Positions 50,860 through 61,235 of a stretch of DNA of 64,000 bases are shown piece after piece; position 1 is the stretch's first letter; each line of letters begins with the position of its first letter. Source of the stretch: Symbiodinium natans (Eukaryota; Sar; Dinophyceae; Suessiales; Symbiodiniaceae); the NCBI GenBank assembly GCA_905221605.1, contig CAJNDS010000001.1, forward strand, positions 1,818,525 to 1,882,524, read 5' to 3'. Both the position numbers and the translations under genes were made by a program. The notes below the pieces were generated by a model, which was not told the DNA's origin, made no database searches, and saw only the letters and a list, made by a program, of their open reading frames with translations.

Positions 50860-51385
50860 ACAATGAAGTCCCGAAACCCTAAACCCTAAGTTTGTTGGGG
50901 TTGATGGTTTAGGGTCTGGGGCGTTGAAGTTTCCCCAAAAAGCAAGCCCAGTGTACAAGAAATTGGCAGTCTTGCTGCAAGGGCTCTGCAACTGGGGTCT
51001 TTGGCACAGGAGGTGGGGGCGGTGGGGGCATCATCGCCGCCAGGGGCGGGGTCTCGGCCTCAGCCAGCTCTTTGTCCGAGAATCTCGCCGCCGCTTCTTC
51101 TGGTTGGGCTTCTTCCTCTTCTTCTCAGTTGGAATCTGCGTCTCATTTCCGGCCCACTTGTACGTATCAGAACGCAAACAAGCCAACGCAGGCAAGTTTC
51201 CCCCGCAGGTGGCATGTCGCGGCGCACGTGGTGGCGGAGGAGACAGTGCATGCTCCAACTTCTTCAGCTTCTTCAACAGCCCTAAGAAGGAACTCCGTCC
51301 GGTACTAAGCACGGGTGTCGACTGCTCCGTGGCCAGCCTTCCACGGCTCCAACTGGGGGTTTCCGAACTTAGGGGTACCTTATGA
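50860..51385. other. Coding-like island, strand uncertain
   Basis: Open on both strands for more than 90 codons. The minus strand gives EEEEAQPEEAAARFSDKELA and PPPPPPVPKTPVAEP in one frame; a plus frame from 50924 has a hydrophobic FFWLGFFLFFSVGICVSF segment. I favour the minus strand because the acidic/proline pattern is typical of dinoflagellate proteins, but this is not decisive. Confidence 0.3.
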
Positions 51386-52055
51386 ACTAGGGTTTAGGGT
51401 TTGGGGTTTAGGGTTTAGGGTTTAGGGTCTAGGGTCTAGTGTCTAGGGTCTAGGGCTTGGGTCCTTCTTATCTATTTTCGTAAACCCCATGTACGACTGG
51501 CATACCCAGGTTGCCTCGAAACGCATTCCCGAAACCGCTCCCCCAAGATGGCCTTGGGGAGCTTCCGGTTTGGGGTGTAGGGTTTAGGGTTTAGGGTTTA
51601 GGGTTTAGGGTCTAGGGTCTAGGGTCTAGGGTCTAGGGTCTAGGGTCTAGGGTCTAGGGTCTAGGGTCTAGGGTCTAGGGTCTAGGGTTTAGGGTTTAGG
51701 GTTTAGGGTTTAGGGTTTAGGGTTTAGGGTTTAGGGTTTAGGGTTTAGGGTTTAGGGTTTAGGGTCCGGCTCCACTGTGCTGTGGTTGTGAGTTGGTTTT
51801 GGGTTTAGGATCTTAGGGCTTAGGGTTTCTATTTTTAGGGTTTAGGGTTTTACGGGTTTGGAGTTTAATTGAAGGTTTAAGGATTTGGTTCAGGGTTTAG
51901 GGTTGTAGGGTTTGGGCTCTTAGGGCTCAGGGTTTTGGGGTTTAGGCGGGAAGCAAACCCTAAACCTTAAACCCTAAACCCTAAACCCTAAACCCTAAAC
52001 CCTAAACCCTAAACCCTAAACCCTAAACCCTAAACCCTAGGGCGGGGGGGGGGGG
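51386..52055. repeat. TTTAGGG with a TCTAGGG block; CCCTAAA
   Basis: 51608-51690 is about 12 homogeneous TCTAGGG units between TTTAGGG blocks. The island at 51470-51570 (minus: KLPKAILGERFRECVSRQ) is unassigned. CCCTAAA at 51955-52038. Confidence 0.9.
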
Positions 52056-52138
52056 GCGAGCTTTGTGGGCTCTCAAGGCCCAGGAGCCTGGCCCCAGCAA
52101 ACAACAGGCAAACCCTCTGAACCTACGGGTTTCCTGCG
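52056..52138 (+). CDS. Possible exon with GTATGG donor
   Basis: The plus strand reads ASFVGSQGPGAWPQQTTGKP then SEPTGFLR before GTATGG. The 5' side is a G-run. Weak. Confidence 0.25.
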
Positions 52139-53028
52139 GTATGGCTTAAAAAGGACTAGAATTAGGGGGGGGGGGGGGGGGATTGAGGGAAATAACCCTA
52201 AAATTGATGCTCGAACCTATCCCGGTTTGGGGTTTAGGGTCAAACTAGACCCGCAAAACCTCAACCCTCGTGGATCTGCTCGGGATGGGGCCCAAAGCCA
52301 CTCCCGCACGTCGGCAAAAGCCTGAAGGGTCTCTTTCGGGAAACTTCAGGGGCTTTAGGGGCTTTAGGGAAACTTTGGAAACTTTAAGGGCTTTTAGGGG
52401 CTGTAGGGGCTTTAGGTGTAAAGATTTCAGGGTTGGGGTTTGGGAAAAGAGGTCGACGCATTTAAGGGCTAATTGATTCGGAGGCTTTTGGGTGTACACT
52501 ACAAGAGCCGCGAGCCTGCACAATTAACCCTACATCTTTGCTTAAGTATATCTGTACATATATATATATACACACATACCTATATGGTTTAACGCACGAA
52601 ATACCCGTTCAAGCTCCACAAGCCCCGATACCCTAAAGCCTGAACCTTAAGCCCTGAACCCTAAACCCAGCACGGAGCTTGAGGGTTTAGGGCCTTCGGA
52701 TCACCAGGTCCTCATCCCTCCCCCAAGATCAGACAAACCCTAAAGCCGTCCCAACTCAATAAGAACAATAAGACATAATGATCATGAGAAGAAGAAGAAG
52801 AAGAAGAAGAACAATAAGCACTATAGTAACAAGAAAAATGAGTAAACAATAATGTCTGAGCCCGCAACCCCGGGAAAAAACTTTAGAGTCTAGGGCCCTA
52901 AACCCTAAACCTAAACCCTAAACCCTGAACCCTAAACCCTAAAACCTGAACCCTAAACCCTGAACCCTAAACCTAAACCATAAACCATAAACGTGAACTT
53001 AAGCTTAAACTTAAACCCTGAACCCTGG
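52139..53028. other. Mixed low-complexity region
   Basis: G-run at about 52166-52182, GGGGCTTTA-like minisatellite (52348-52415), TA-rich at 52555-52575, (AAG)n at 52790-52812, then degenerate CCCTAAA. No gene. Confidence 0.5.
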
Positions 53029-53124
53029 TCACTTGAGGCAGCGGCCGCGCAGCTTGCCCGGGCTGCCAGGCGGCCCAGCGGCCGCCAGCAGTGCGGGCAG
53101 GACCACCTCCACAGCCGAAGTTGC
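53029..53124 (-). CDS. Possible terminal exon
   Basis: The minus strand reads ATSAVEVVLPALLAAAGPPG then SPGKLRGRCLK and stop. It could follow the exon at 53867-53951 on the same strand. The acceptor is not clear. Confidence 0.3.
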   Translation of the reverse strand, partial: ATSAVEVVLPALLAAAGPPGSPGKLRGRCLK

Positions 53125-53866
53125 ACGTTTAGTGTTTAGGGTTTAGGGTTTAGGGTTTAGGGTTTAGGGTTTAGGGTTTAGGTAGTGTTTATGGGTTTTT
53201 AGGTCGTGTAGGGAGTTTAGGGTTTAGGAGTTTAGGGTTTTACCTGCTTGGGGAGTTTAGGGTTTAGGGGTTGGGGCTTCGCGTTTCCACCCCCTTGTCC
53301 TCGGAAGCTGCTGCTCTCTTTCGATTTCGTTGTTGGGAATTTAGGGTTTAGGGTTTAGGGTTTGGGGTTTGGGGTTTGGGGTTTCGGGTTTAGGGTCTGG
53401 GTGTAGGGTTTAGGGTCGAGGGTTTAGGGTTTAGGGCTTGCTTGCGTGGGGTATCGTAAACTTAGGACGAGGACCCCCCCAAATGCCAAAGAACACGGCA
53501 ACCCAATCTAAGCCCTAAGCCCTTCGCACCCACGCCCTAGTCCCCAAACCCTACTAAGCCCTCAACCCAAACTTAAACCTTAAACCTCACCCTACTTCGT
53601 AACCCTAAAGCCTAAAAACTACTAAACCCCTAGCCCGAAACCCTGCTAAACCCTAAACCCTAAACCCCAAACCCCTAAACCCTATAAAGCCTAAAGCCTA
53701 AAACCTAAACCGTAAACCCGAAAACCTAAGCCCTGAACCCGAAAACCTAAACCCTAAACCCTAAACCCTACACCCTAAACCCTCAGCCCTAAACCCTAAA
53801 CCCTAAACCCTAAACCCTAAACCCTAAACCCTAAACCCTAAACCCTAAACCCTAAACCCTAAACCC
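53125..53866. repeat. TTTAGGG then CCCTAAA arrays
   Basis: G-rich to about 53445, small islands at 53270-53335 and 53450-53515, degenerate C-rich 53520-53740, nearly perfect CCCTAAA to 53865. Confidence 0.9.
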
Positions 53867-53951
53867 CTCTCCCCTCCAGAAGGCCGAAAAGCCTCGAAGG
53901 TGGCAGCGGCCGTCGGGGCAGTCTGCAGCGCGAAGGCAGCTGCCGAGCTGC
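53867..53951 (-). CDS. Possible internal exon, Ala-rich
   Basis: Acceptor AGCAG|G (53953-53951) is followed by SSAAAFALQTAPTAAATFEA then FRPSGGERG, ending just before GTTTAGGG. This would be another array-provided donor. An Ala-rich plus frame is also open. Confidence 0.3.
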
Positions 53952-54240
53952 CTGCTTAGAGTTTAGGGTTTAGGGTTTAGGGTTTAGGGTTTAGGGTTTA
54001 GGGTTGAGGGTTTAGGGTTTAGGGTTTGGGGTTTGGGGTTTAGGGTTTAGGGTTTTGGGCTTAGGGCTTAGGGCTTAGGTTTTAGGGCTTGGGGTTTAGG
54101 GTTTAGAGCACGAAGGCTTCTTGAACATGGTCCTCTGGGTTTTTGGGCTTCGGCTCATTTAAGGCTTCTGGGGTTTTGAGTCTAGGGCATCTGATTTAGG
54201 GCATTTCATGTACTTAGTGTATTTAGGCTTCAACCATACG
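53952..54240. repeat. TTTAGGG array and degenerate sequence
   Basis: Array at 53958-54105 with TTTGGGG and CTTAGGG variants, then unassigned text. Confidence 0.8.
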
Positions 54241-54267
54241 TCATCCTAATAAAACAAAAGTCTGAGA

Positions 54268-54369
54268 AAACGTGATGCTTCGAACTGTGACCAACCAGAA
54301 TAGGAAGAAATGCGACGTCTGTACTGACATGCAAAAGCCGACAGCATGCAACTACCGGGAATGGAAATT
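54268..54369 (+). CDS. Possible small ORF or terminal exon
   Basis: The plus strand reads MLRTVTNQNRKKCDVCTDMQ then KPTACNYREWKFK and stop. Three Cys in a short span suggest a metal site. It lies in about 350 bp (54235-54590) of unique, less GC-rich sequence. Confidence 0.25.
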
Positions 54370-54594
54370 CAAGTGAGCACCATTAACAAAAGAGCGAAAA
54401 CTAGCAAGCACATCCAGTAGCAACTTCTGCGGGAATTTTCTACTGTGTCAGGCTTGTTCGGCATTTGTTCTGGTGTCATCGTTGCGCTTTGCTTTGCTTT
54501 CTTATGTCAACAAAACGAATAATGAGCCAGCTGTTGCGGACTGCTCCTCGGGTTTAGCTTGCAGGAATATATTGACTAACTTAGGGTTTAGTTT

Positions 54595-54686
54595 GGGATG
54601 TTCCCCTTATACTAGCAGTCCTTAATAGGGATTGTAGTACCCCCTAGTACAATCCCTATTAGGGACTGTTAGTATAGGGGGAAAAT
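54595..54686. mobile_element. MITE-B copy
   Basis: A nearly complete palindrome of 92 bp: GGGATGTTCCCCTTATACTA on the left mirrors TAGTATAGGGGGAAAATC on the right, and AATAGGGATTGTA mirrors TACAATCCCTATT. A second copy is at 59560-59656. Confidence 0.8.
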
Positions 54687-54833
54687 CTAAACCCTAAACC
54701 CTAAACCCTAAACCCTAAACCCTAAACCCTAAACCCTAAACCCTAAACCCTAAACCCTAAACCCTAAACCCTAAGCCACCCTACACTCTAAGCAAAGTCT
54801 ACGGCTTAAGGCATTTCGTCGCTTAAGGACCAC
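54687..54833. repeat. CCCTAAA array and short spacer
   Basis: Nearly perfect units at 54690-54775, directly abutting MITE-B. Confidence 0.95.
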
Positions 54834-54892
54834 CTAGCCCAAGACGAAGAACGCTACTTTCCGGTGGGCCTTGCAGCCAGGCCGGCCCGTAC
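54834..54892 (-). CDS. Possible internal exon
   Basis: Acceptor GGCAG|G (54894-54892) is followed by YGPAWLQGPPESSVLRLGL and donor GTGGTC. AG|G and one clear frame support it. The family is unknown. Confidence 0.35.
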
Positions 54893-55627
54893 CTGCCACC
54901 CTAAACCCTAAACCCTAAACCCGAAATCCTAGCCCTAAACCCTAAACCCTAAACCCGAAACCCTCAAGTGCAAGAGGCTGCAGAAGAGTAGGAGACTCCC
55001 TGGCCTGCGGCCCTACAGCTGGGGCTCAGTTCCCTTAAACCCTAAACCCTAAACCCTAAACCCCAAACCCTAAACCCCAAATCCTAAACCCCAAACCCCA
55101 AACCCTAGAGCCCAAATCTTAAGCCCTAACTAAAGGGCTGGGCGCCTGGGCCCTGACACACCCGCACCCTCAAACCTCAGCCCCCGGAAACACCCCCGGA
55201 ACCCCAAGCCCTAAACCTGGAACCTTTAAACTCCACCCTAAACTACTATTTTCTTAAGAACCCTAAAGAAATGAAAGACACTAATCCCTGCTTACCCTTA
55301 ATACGGAAGAACAAAAAATTGGGGGGGAGGGGGGGGTCGTAAGCAATTCGTGGTAAAAATGAGGCGACATGTCTGCTCGCCTTCCGCCCCCCGGACACTG
55401 CACGCGATGCTCTGACTCTAGCTCATCCCAAATTACCGTTGAGCATGGTAGGTCCCGCATCAAAGCAGCAGTGAGCATCTGAAGTACGAATTGCAGGAGG
55501 GTCCGCAGTATCGAGGCTGTTGAATTTCGAGAGGTTCACGGGCACTTGTACGGACTCGATTCCCTGGTTGAGCGTGCTCAGAGCTGGTATAGAACTCTCC
55601 CTAAACCCTAAACCCTAAAGCCCTAAA
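54893..55627. other. CCCTAAA arrays and islands
   Basis: Arrays at 54898-54960 and 55035-55130. MITE-C end at 55242-55262. Island at 55340-55600 open on the minus strand (LNQGIESVQVPVNLSKFNSL), unassigned. Confidence 0.4.
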
Positions 55628-55749
55628 AAGCACGCCCTGGCTATTTTCATGGGGCGCACGGTTTCAGGGGCCACTTTTGACCTTCTTCGATGTTCCCTTT
55701 GCCTGTTCCTCAAGGCTTATGAAAGAGCACAGCGAGGAAAAAGTTATGG
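55628..55749 (+). CDS. Possible exon, 40 codons
   Basis: The plus strand reads KHALAIFMGRTVSGATFDLL, RCSLCLFLKAYERAQRGKSY and meets GTATAG. Mixed hydrophobic and charged composition is protein-like. The acceptor is not defined; it may share a plus-strand gene with 56307-56369. Confidence 0.35.
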
Positions 55750-56306
55750 GTATAGTACTTACGGTCTAGGGTTTAGGGTTTAAAGCCCAAAGAACTCATG
55801 GGCGACCTTACATTGTTAGGCTGCTAGGAGAAAGAAGTGGTGAATCTCAAAGGCCGCAAAATGAAAGCAGAGCCTTAGGGTAGACTCCATGGCCTTAATT
55901 TGAAGCCCTAAGCCCTAAACCCTAAGCCATAAATCCCAAGCCCTCCAACCGTAAACGCCTAAAAATACCCCACAACCTGAAAGTCACTAAGAACCTAAAA
56001 ACTAAAGCCCTAAAAACACCACGAAGAAAAACCTAACAGCCATGCACATAACTGAAAACCTAAAACCCGCTTACTTAACCCTGAAAACCCAAACAAACCC
56101 TTCGCCAACCGGCCCAGGAAACCCCAAACCCTAGCCCTAACCCTCCTGGACCCCAAACCCTAAACCCTGAACCCTGAACCCTGAACCCTAAACCCTAAAC
56201 CCTAAACCCTAAACCCTAAACCCTAAACCCTAAACCCTAAACCCTAAACCCTAAACCCTAAACCCTAAACCCTAAACCCTAAACCCTTAGCTAACCGGGC
56301 CCCCAG
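55750..56306. repeat. Degenerate sequence and CCCTAAA array
   Basis: Island at 55790-55890, degenerate C-rich to 56160, nearly perfect CCCTAAA at 56190-56287. Confidence 0.85.
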
Positions 56307-56369
56307 GCGCACTGCGCCAGCATCGTGGCAGTGACTGACGAGGCGCAAGACACCTGGGAAAACCAGCAG
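56307..56369 (+). CDS. Internal exon, 63 nt
   Basis: Acceptor CCCCAG|G and donor GTTCAG. It reads AHCASIVAVTDEAQDTWENQ then Q, phase 0 at both ends. Good splice context and composition; the family is unknown. Confidence 0.4.
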
Positions 56370-56421
56370 GTTCAGCAGTTTAGGGTTTAGGGTTTGGGGT
56401 TTAGGGTTTGGGGTTTGGGGT

Positions 56422-56453
<32 letters not shown>

Positions 56454-56484
56454 GGTTCAGGGTTCAGGGTTCAGGGTTTGGGGT

Positions 56485-56551
<67 letters not shown>

Positions 56552-56596
56552 GGTTTGGGGTTGAGGGTTGAGGGTTGAGGGTTGAGGGTTTGGGGT

Positions 56597-56628
<32 letters not shown>

Positions 56629-56924
56629 GGTTTAGGGCTAGAGTTTAGGGTTTAGGGTTTAGGGTTTTAGGATTCAGGGTTTAGGGCTTAGGGTTTCGGG
56701 TTTAGGGCTTGTTTAGAGTTTAGGGTGTAGCGGTTAGGCTTTAGGGTGTAGGGCGGTTTCGGGTCTGGGTTTAGGGTTTCTATGTTTCGGGGTTTTGGCT
56801 TTTGGAGGGTTTTTTGTGTCTCAGGGGCTTAGGGTTTTAGGGTTGTGGGGCTTGAGGTTCGGGGTTTAGGGGAAAGGTTGTAGGGTGTGGGTTCTGGGGG
56901 TTTGGGTCGATTAAGCGTCTGTAC
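56370..56924. repeat. TTGAGGG variant array
   Basis: TTTAGGG/TTTGGGG at 56380-56420 turns into homogeneous TTGAGGG units (56420-56630), interrupted by a TTCAGGG block (56455-56475), then degenerate G-rich text. Confidence 0.95.
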
Positions 56925-57243
56925 CTGCTCCATCGTGGGGGTCGCAGCAAAAAGGACGGGGATGGTGACCTCTCGGTGAGGGACACTCAGCCTTGCCATA
57001 AAGTCACTGGTGTGCCTCTCGGCCTCCGCTTTTGTCCCCTGCTTCACGGCGTAACTGCAAATGATCACAGCAGTCTCTGCCCGCTCTCGAAGCAGCCGTC
57101 CCACTGCACTGCTCCACCTGCCTCCGCAGCTCCAAGGGAGCTGTCTTGGTTGGCTCCAAGAGGTGAACAGCAGTGTTGCTCGCTGGCTTGCGACTAGTTC
57201 TTGCAGAATGGTTTTCTCAAAGCCGGTGGTGTAATTACAAAAG
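56925..57243 (-). CDS. Internal exon, about 106 codons
   Basis: After AATCAG (57246-57244) the minus strand reads FCNYTTGFEKTILQELVASQ, RATLLFTSWSQPRQLPWSCG, AVGRLLRERAETAVIICSYA and VPHREVTIPVLFAATPTMEQ, then donor GTACAG (56924-56919). This is one of the longest unbroken exons in the mosaic and has clear alpha/beta character (AVIICSY, IPVLFAATP). I do not recognise the family. Confidence 0.5.
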
Positions 57244-57514
57244 CTGATTCGTGAACCTCTTAACGATCTTATGCTTTCTTTCATGTGCAAAGCAGGAAAG
57301 GAGACAAGCATGCAACGGCTTCCAGGTTTCGGGGTTTAGGGGTGAGGGGTGTTTGAGGGCTTGCGGGGTTTCCTGGAGTTTATACGGGTTGTTAGAGAGG
57401 CCCAGGGGGCTTAGGGTTGCTTGGGGTTCTAAACCCTAAACCCGAATCCCTAAACCCCCCCCCCCCCAAACCCCAGAACCACGCAAACCCTAAACCCTAA
57501 ACCCTAAACCCTAG

Positions 57515-57585
57515 GCCCTGAAACCGCGAAGGAGCTGCAAAAGCTGAGAGTCCAGCTCGCACATCGAACCAGTCTGAGTTCCTGA
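57515..57585 (+). CDS. Possible terminal exon, coiled-coil
   Basis: After CTAG|G the plus strand reads PETAKELQKLRVQLAHRTSL then SS and stop. Helical, weak evidence. Confidence 0.3.
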
Positions 57586-58700
57586 TGGATCGGAGCTGCT
57601 GGCAATGCTTCTAGGGGCTTCATGCTTGCCCAGGCCCTTCAAGGGATTTGAGGAATTTAGGGGTTTTTAGGGGTTCTAGGGTTTTTTGGGATTTTGGGGA
57701 TACGAGTGATTATTTTTGGGGATTCTAGGGATTCTAGGAATATTAGGGATTTTCGGGATTCCAGGGATTAGGGCTTAGGGCTTAGGATCCTTTTTCTCGT
57801 GCTGGTTAGCGCGTGTCGGGTTAAGGGTGCAAGGTTTAGGGCAGATGCTCGCGAAAACCCTACATCCAGGCTCACATTTGGGCCATTATCTGTGGTGCCT
57901 ATATACTCTTTGTATATGTATGTATGTATGCATGTATATATATATATATGTATGTATATGTATATGTACATATATATATATATACTGCGGCATTTATGGG
58001 TAGTTCTCTAAATTACCTCGTAAAAGGGTGCGTACTGTATGGGGACCCAACAGGGGACCCTACCACAGCCCCGAAACCCTAAACCTACACGCCGTTACAT
58101 CTGTAAACCCTAAACCCTAAACCCCAAACCCTAAACCCTAAAGATTCCGATCTGCTCATGCCAGAGTCCCATACTTTAAACCTGCGTGTTTTCGGCTTAG
58201 GGCTTGTAAGGGCTTAAGGGCTTAGGGGCTTAAGGGCTTAAGGGCTTAAGGGCTTAGGGCTTAAGCCCTAGGGCTTAAGGCATAGGGCTTAGGGCTTAGG
58301 ATTTAGGGCATAGGGCTTTTCGGTGTTGCGGGATTGACATCCGAGATGCAGCTTGTGCAGCGCCGAGACTGCGTAGAGGACGACCTTGTCGGGAGGGCTC
58401 CAGCAGACATCTCTCGCTGCTCTTGTACACGCAAGCTGAACTCCAAAACCTTGCACCTGAAACCCAAAACCTTAAAACCCGAAACCCTAAGCCCTGATCC
58501 TTAAACCCTACGTAAGCCCTGAACATGATTCCTAAACCCTAAACCCTGAACCTTAAACCCTAAACCCTAAACCCTAAACCCTAAACCCTAAACCCTAAAC
58601 CCTAAACAAGGGTTGAGGACTACATGGTGCACCATCGGGTTCAGGGTTCATGGAAGGGCTCCGGGGTGAAACGAACCTGAAACCGGAACCTCAGTCTTGG
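57586..58700. other. Low-complexity and unassigned region
   Basis: GGGATTCTA-like minisatellite (57650-57770), (TA/TG)n at 57910-57985, CTTAAGGG-type repeats (58195-58320), an island at 58320-58450 open on both strands, CCCTAAA at 58530-58610, and an island at 58615-58690 (plus: RVEDYMVHHRVQGSWKGSGV). Confidence 0.45.
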
Positions 58701-58992
58701 TGGTTTGGGGTTTAGGGTTTAGGGTTTAGGGTTTCGGGTTTAGGGTTTAGGGTTTAGGGTTTCGGGCTTAGGGTTTAGGGTTTAAGGTTTTATTTGGCAG
58801 GGCTTACGGTTTGGGGGTTTGGTTCAGGTCTTGGGGTTTAGGGTTTGGCGATATTGGGGGTTTAGGGTTCTGCAATCGGGGCTTGGAGTTTTGGGGTTTA
58901 AGGTTTAGGGTTTGGGGTTTGGGGTTTAGGGTTTAGGGTTTGGGGTTTAGGGTTTAGGGTTTGGGGTTTGGGGTTTGGGGTTTGGGGCCTAC
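58701..58992. repeat. TTTAGGG/TTTGGGG array
   Basis: Mixed units, ending in a homogeneous TTTGGGG block at 58960-58988. Confidence 0.95.
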
Positions 58993-59066
58993 CCAGAAGC
59001 ACGAGACCCATGCGAGAAAGCGGTGTATGGCCGCTCCCAGACGACGGGCGAAGTCTGCTGAGGCAC
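58993..59066 (-). CDS. Internal exon with GTAGGC donor
   Basis: Acceptor CGCAAG|G and donor GTAGGC. 74 nt read ASADFARRLGAAIHRFLAWV then SCFW, ending in phase 0. An amphipathic to hydrophobic helix. Two plus frames are also open, so support rests on the splice sites. Confidence 0.4.
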
Positions 59067-59104
59067 CTTGCGCAGACTTCAGGCTTATAAGTTAGGATGT
59101 TTGA

Positions 59105-59559
59105 GGTTTAGGGTTTCGGGTTTAGGGTTTAGGGTCTAGGGTCTAGGGTCTAGGGTCTAGGGTCTAGGGTCTAGGGTTTAGGGTTTAGGGTTTAGGGTTT
59201 AGGGTTTAGGGTTTAGGGTTTAGGGTTTAGGGTTTAGGGTTTAGGGTTTAGGGTTTAGGGTTTAGGGTTTAGGGTTTAGGTTAGGGTTTAGGGTTTAGGG
59301 TTTAGGGTTTAGGGTTTAGGGTTTAGGGTTTAGGGTTTAGGGTTTAGGGTTTAGGGTTTAGGGTTTAGGGTTTAGGGTTTAGGGTTTAGGGTTTAGGGTT
59401 TAGGGTTTAGGGTTTAGGGTTTAGGGTTTAGGGTTTAGGGTTTAGGGTTTAGGGTTTAGGGTTTAGGGTTTAGGGTTTAGGGTTTAGGGTTTAGGGTTTA
59501 GGGTTTAGGGCTAGGGTTTAGGGTTTAGGGTTTAGGGATAGGGTTTAGGGTTTAGGGTT
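59105..59559 (+). repeat. Longest TTTAGGG array of the window
   Basis: About 64 units over 455 bp with very few variants (a TCTAGGG block at 59128-59170). Confidence 0.98.
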
Positions 59560-59656
59560 GGGATGTTCCACCTTATACTAACAGTCCTTCGCAGTGAGTA
59601 CAGTACACCCTATGATAATCCCCAGTAAGGACTGTTAGTATGAGGGGGAACATCCC
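59560..59656. mobile_element. MITE-B copy
   Basis: GGGATGTTCCACCTTATACT and GTATGAGGGGGAACATCCC are inverted ends around ACTAACAGTCC...GGACTGTTAGT. It directly abuts the longest TTTAGGG array. 97 bp. Confidence 0.85.
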
Positions 59657-60392
59657 ACGGCCAAAGGATCAAGAACCCCCCCACCCTCCTTGCAGGCTCT
59701 TACTATCGGATGCTTGGGTTTAGGGTTTAGGGTTTAGGCTTTAGGGTTTAGGGTTTAAGGTTTAGGGTTTAGGGTTTCGGGTTTCGGGTTTCGGGTGTCG
59801 GGTTTCGGGTTTCGGGTTTCGGGTTTAGGGTTCTAGTGGCCAGGGGCTTGCAGGGCCGGGAGTTGGAGGTTTGATCAGATTTGGGGGGCCAGGGTGATGG
59901 GTGAAGGATGGTTTAGCGTGCAGTGTGTCTGGTTCACTGACAAAGAGTGAAGCGGATTGCGAAATTGTTTTTGGCTTCTTGGCAGGACATGTTCCCTGAA
60001 AGATGTGCACCGAGTGGTACATCGCCACGTGCCGCATCAGAAAAGCAACGCGCAGCAAGACCCAAACCCTCAACCCTAAATCACAAAATCTACCCGAAAC
60101 CCCGATAATCCCTGAAAACACCCTAATACCTTAAATCCCCAGAATTCTCTAAAACCCTCCCTAACATCCCCAAAGATCCCCAAACCGCACGAGCCCGGTT
60201 AGCCATTCAACCGCCAGTGCTACTATTTGCTTAAGAACCACGAAAGAACAAACAAATAACAAATCCCTAGAAGGGTTTAGGGCTTAGGGGTTTAGGGTTT
60301 AGGGTTTGGGGTTTAGGGTTTGGGGTGTAGGGTTTAGAGGCTCGGGGTTTAGGGGTTCGGGGTTTGGGGCTTGGGGTTTAGGGGTTTGGGGT
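59657..60392. other. Variant arrays and unassigned island
   Basis: TTTCGGG block at 59775-59822. Positions 59840-60120 are unique and open on the minus strand in parts (VLLRVAFLMRHVAMYHSVHI). MITE-C end at 60221-60245. TTTAGGG remnants follow. Confidence 0.4.
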
Positions 60393-60470
60393 TCAGCGCA
60401 GGGCGTCACTAAGCCCCGAGCGCGGCGTGGAGAGGGCGGCCACGACAATGGCTGCGTTGATGATCAAATC
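60393..60470 (-). CDS. Terminal exon with hydrophobic helix
   Basis: Acceptor GCCAG|G (60472-60470). It reads DLIINAAIVVAALSTPRSGL then SDALR and stop, 78 nt in phase 0. The C-terminus of a minus-strand gene; LIINAAIVVAAL could be a membrane or buried helix. No family. Confidence 0.4.
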   Translation of the reverse strand, partial: DLIINAAIVVAALSTPRSGLSDALR

Positions 60471-60964
60471 CTGGCTTGAAGGCTTTAGGGCTTAGGGTTT
60501 AGGGTTTAAGGTTTAGGGCTTAGGGTTTAGTGTTTAAGGTTTAGGGTTTAGGGTTTAGGGTTTAGGGTTTAGGGTTTAGGGTTTAGGGTTTAGGGTTTAG
60601 GGTTTAGGGTTTAAGGGCTTAGTGGCTTAGGGGGGGGTTGCTGATGCTTCTTGCGCCTGATTAAGATCATTTAAGGGGGGGAACTGAGGGGGTCGTAGGG
60701 ACCCTAAACCCCAAACCCCAAACCCTAAACCCTAAACCCTAAACCCTAAGGGGTTTTCACTTGGCTTTTTGCAAGCACTGTGAGAGGGCCCCAAAAGCCA
60801 CCTAAACCGAAAATCCCAGAGAGCACCCCGCGAAAAAAGGTACTCTCAACCCTAAACCCTCAACCCTAAACCCTAAATCCTAAACCCTAAACCCTAAACC
60901 CTAAACTTCCCTTAACCGCACATTCTCCTTATAACCTGAAGCAGCCCTCGGGTGCGCCAATTAT
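60471..60964. repeat. TTTAGGG and CCCTAAA arrays, islands
   Basis: TTTAGGG at 60480-60612, CCCTAAA at 60705-60748 and 60845-60905. Short unassigned islands between. Confidence 0.9.
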
Positions 60965-61139
60965 CCGAACGCCCTAAAAACCCTAAAAACCCTAAAAACC
61001 CTAAAAACCCTAAAAACCCAAAAAAACCCTAGAACACCCTTAAAACCCTAAAAACCCTAAAACCCTAAAAACCCTGAAAACCCTAAAAACCCTAAAAACC
61101 CTAAAACACCCTTAAAACCCTTGAAAACCCTAAAAACCC

Positions 61140-61232
<93 letters not shown>
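60965..61232. repeat. CCCTAAAA array ending in A90
   Basis: AAAAACCCTA units (60970-61142) run into 90 consecutive A (61143-61232). It may be a slippage product rather than a retroposed poly(A) tail, since no gene precedes it. Confidence 0.95.

Positions 61233-61235
<3 letters not shown>

Noticed and set aside
61143..61232. Poly(A) tail of a retroposed mRNA
   Set aside because: It is preceded by AAAAACCCTA repeats rather than a gene or SINE-like body, so slippage of the array is the simpler explanation.
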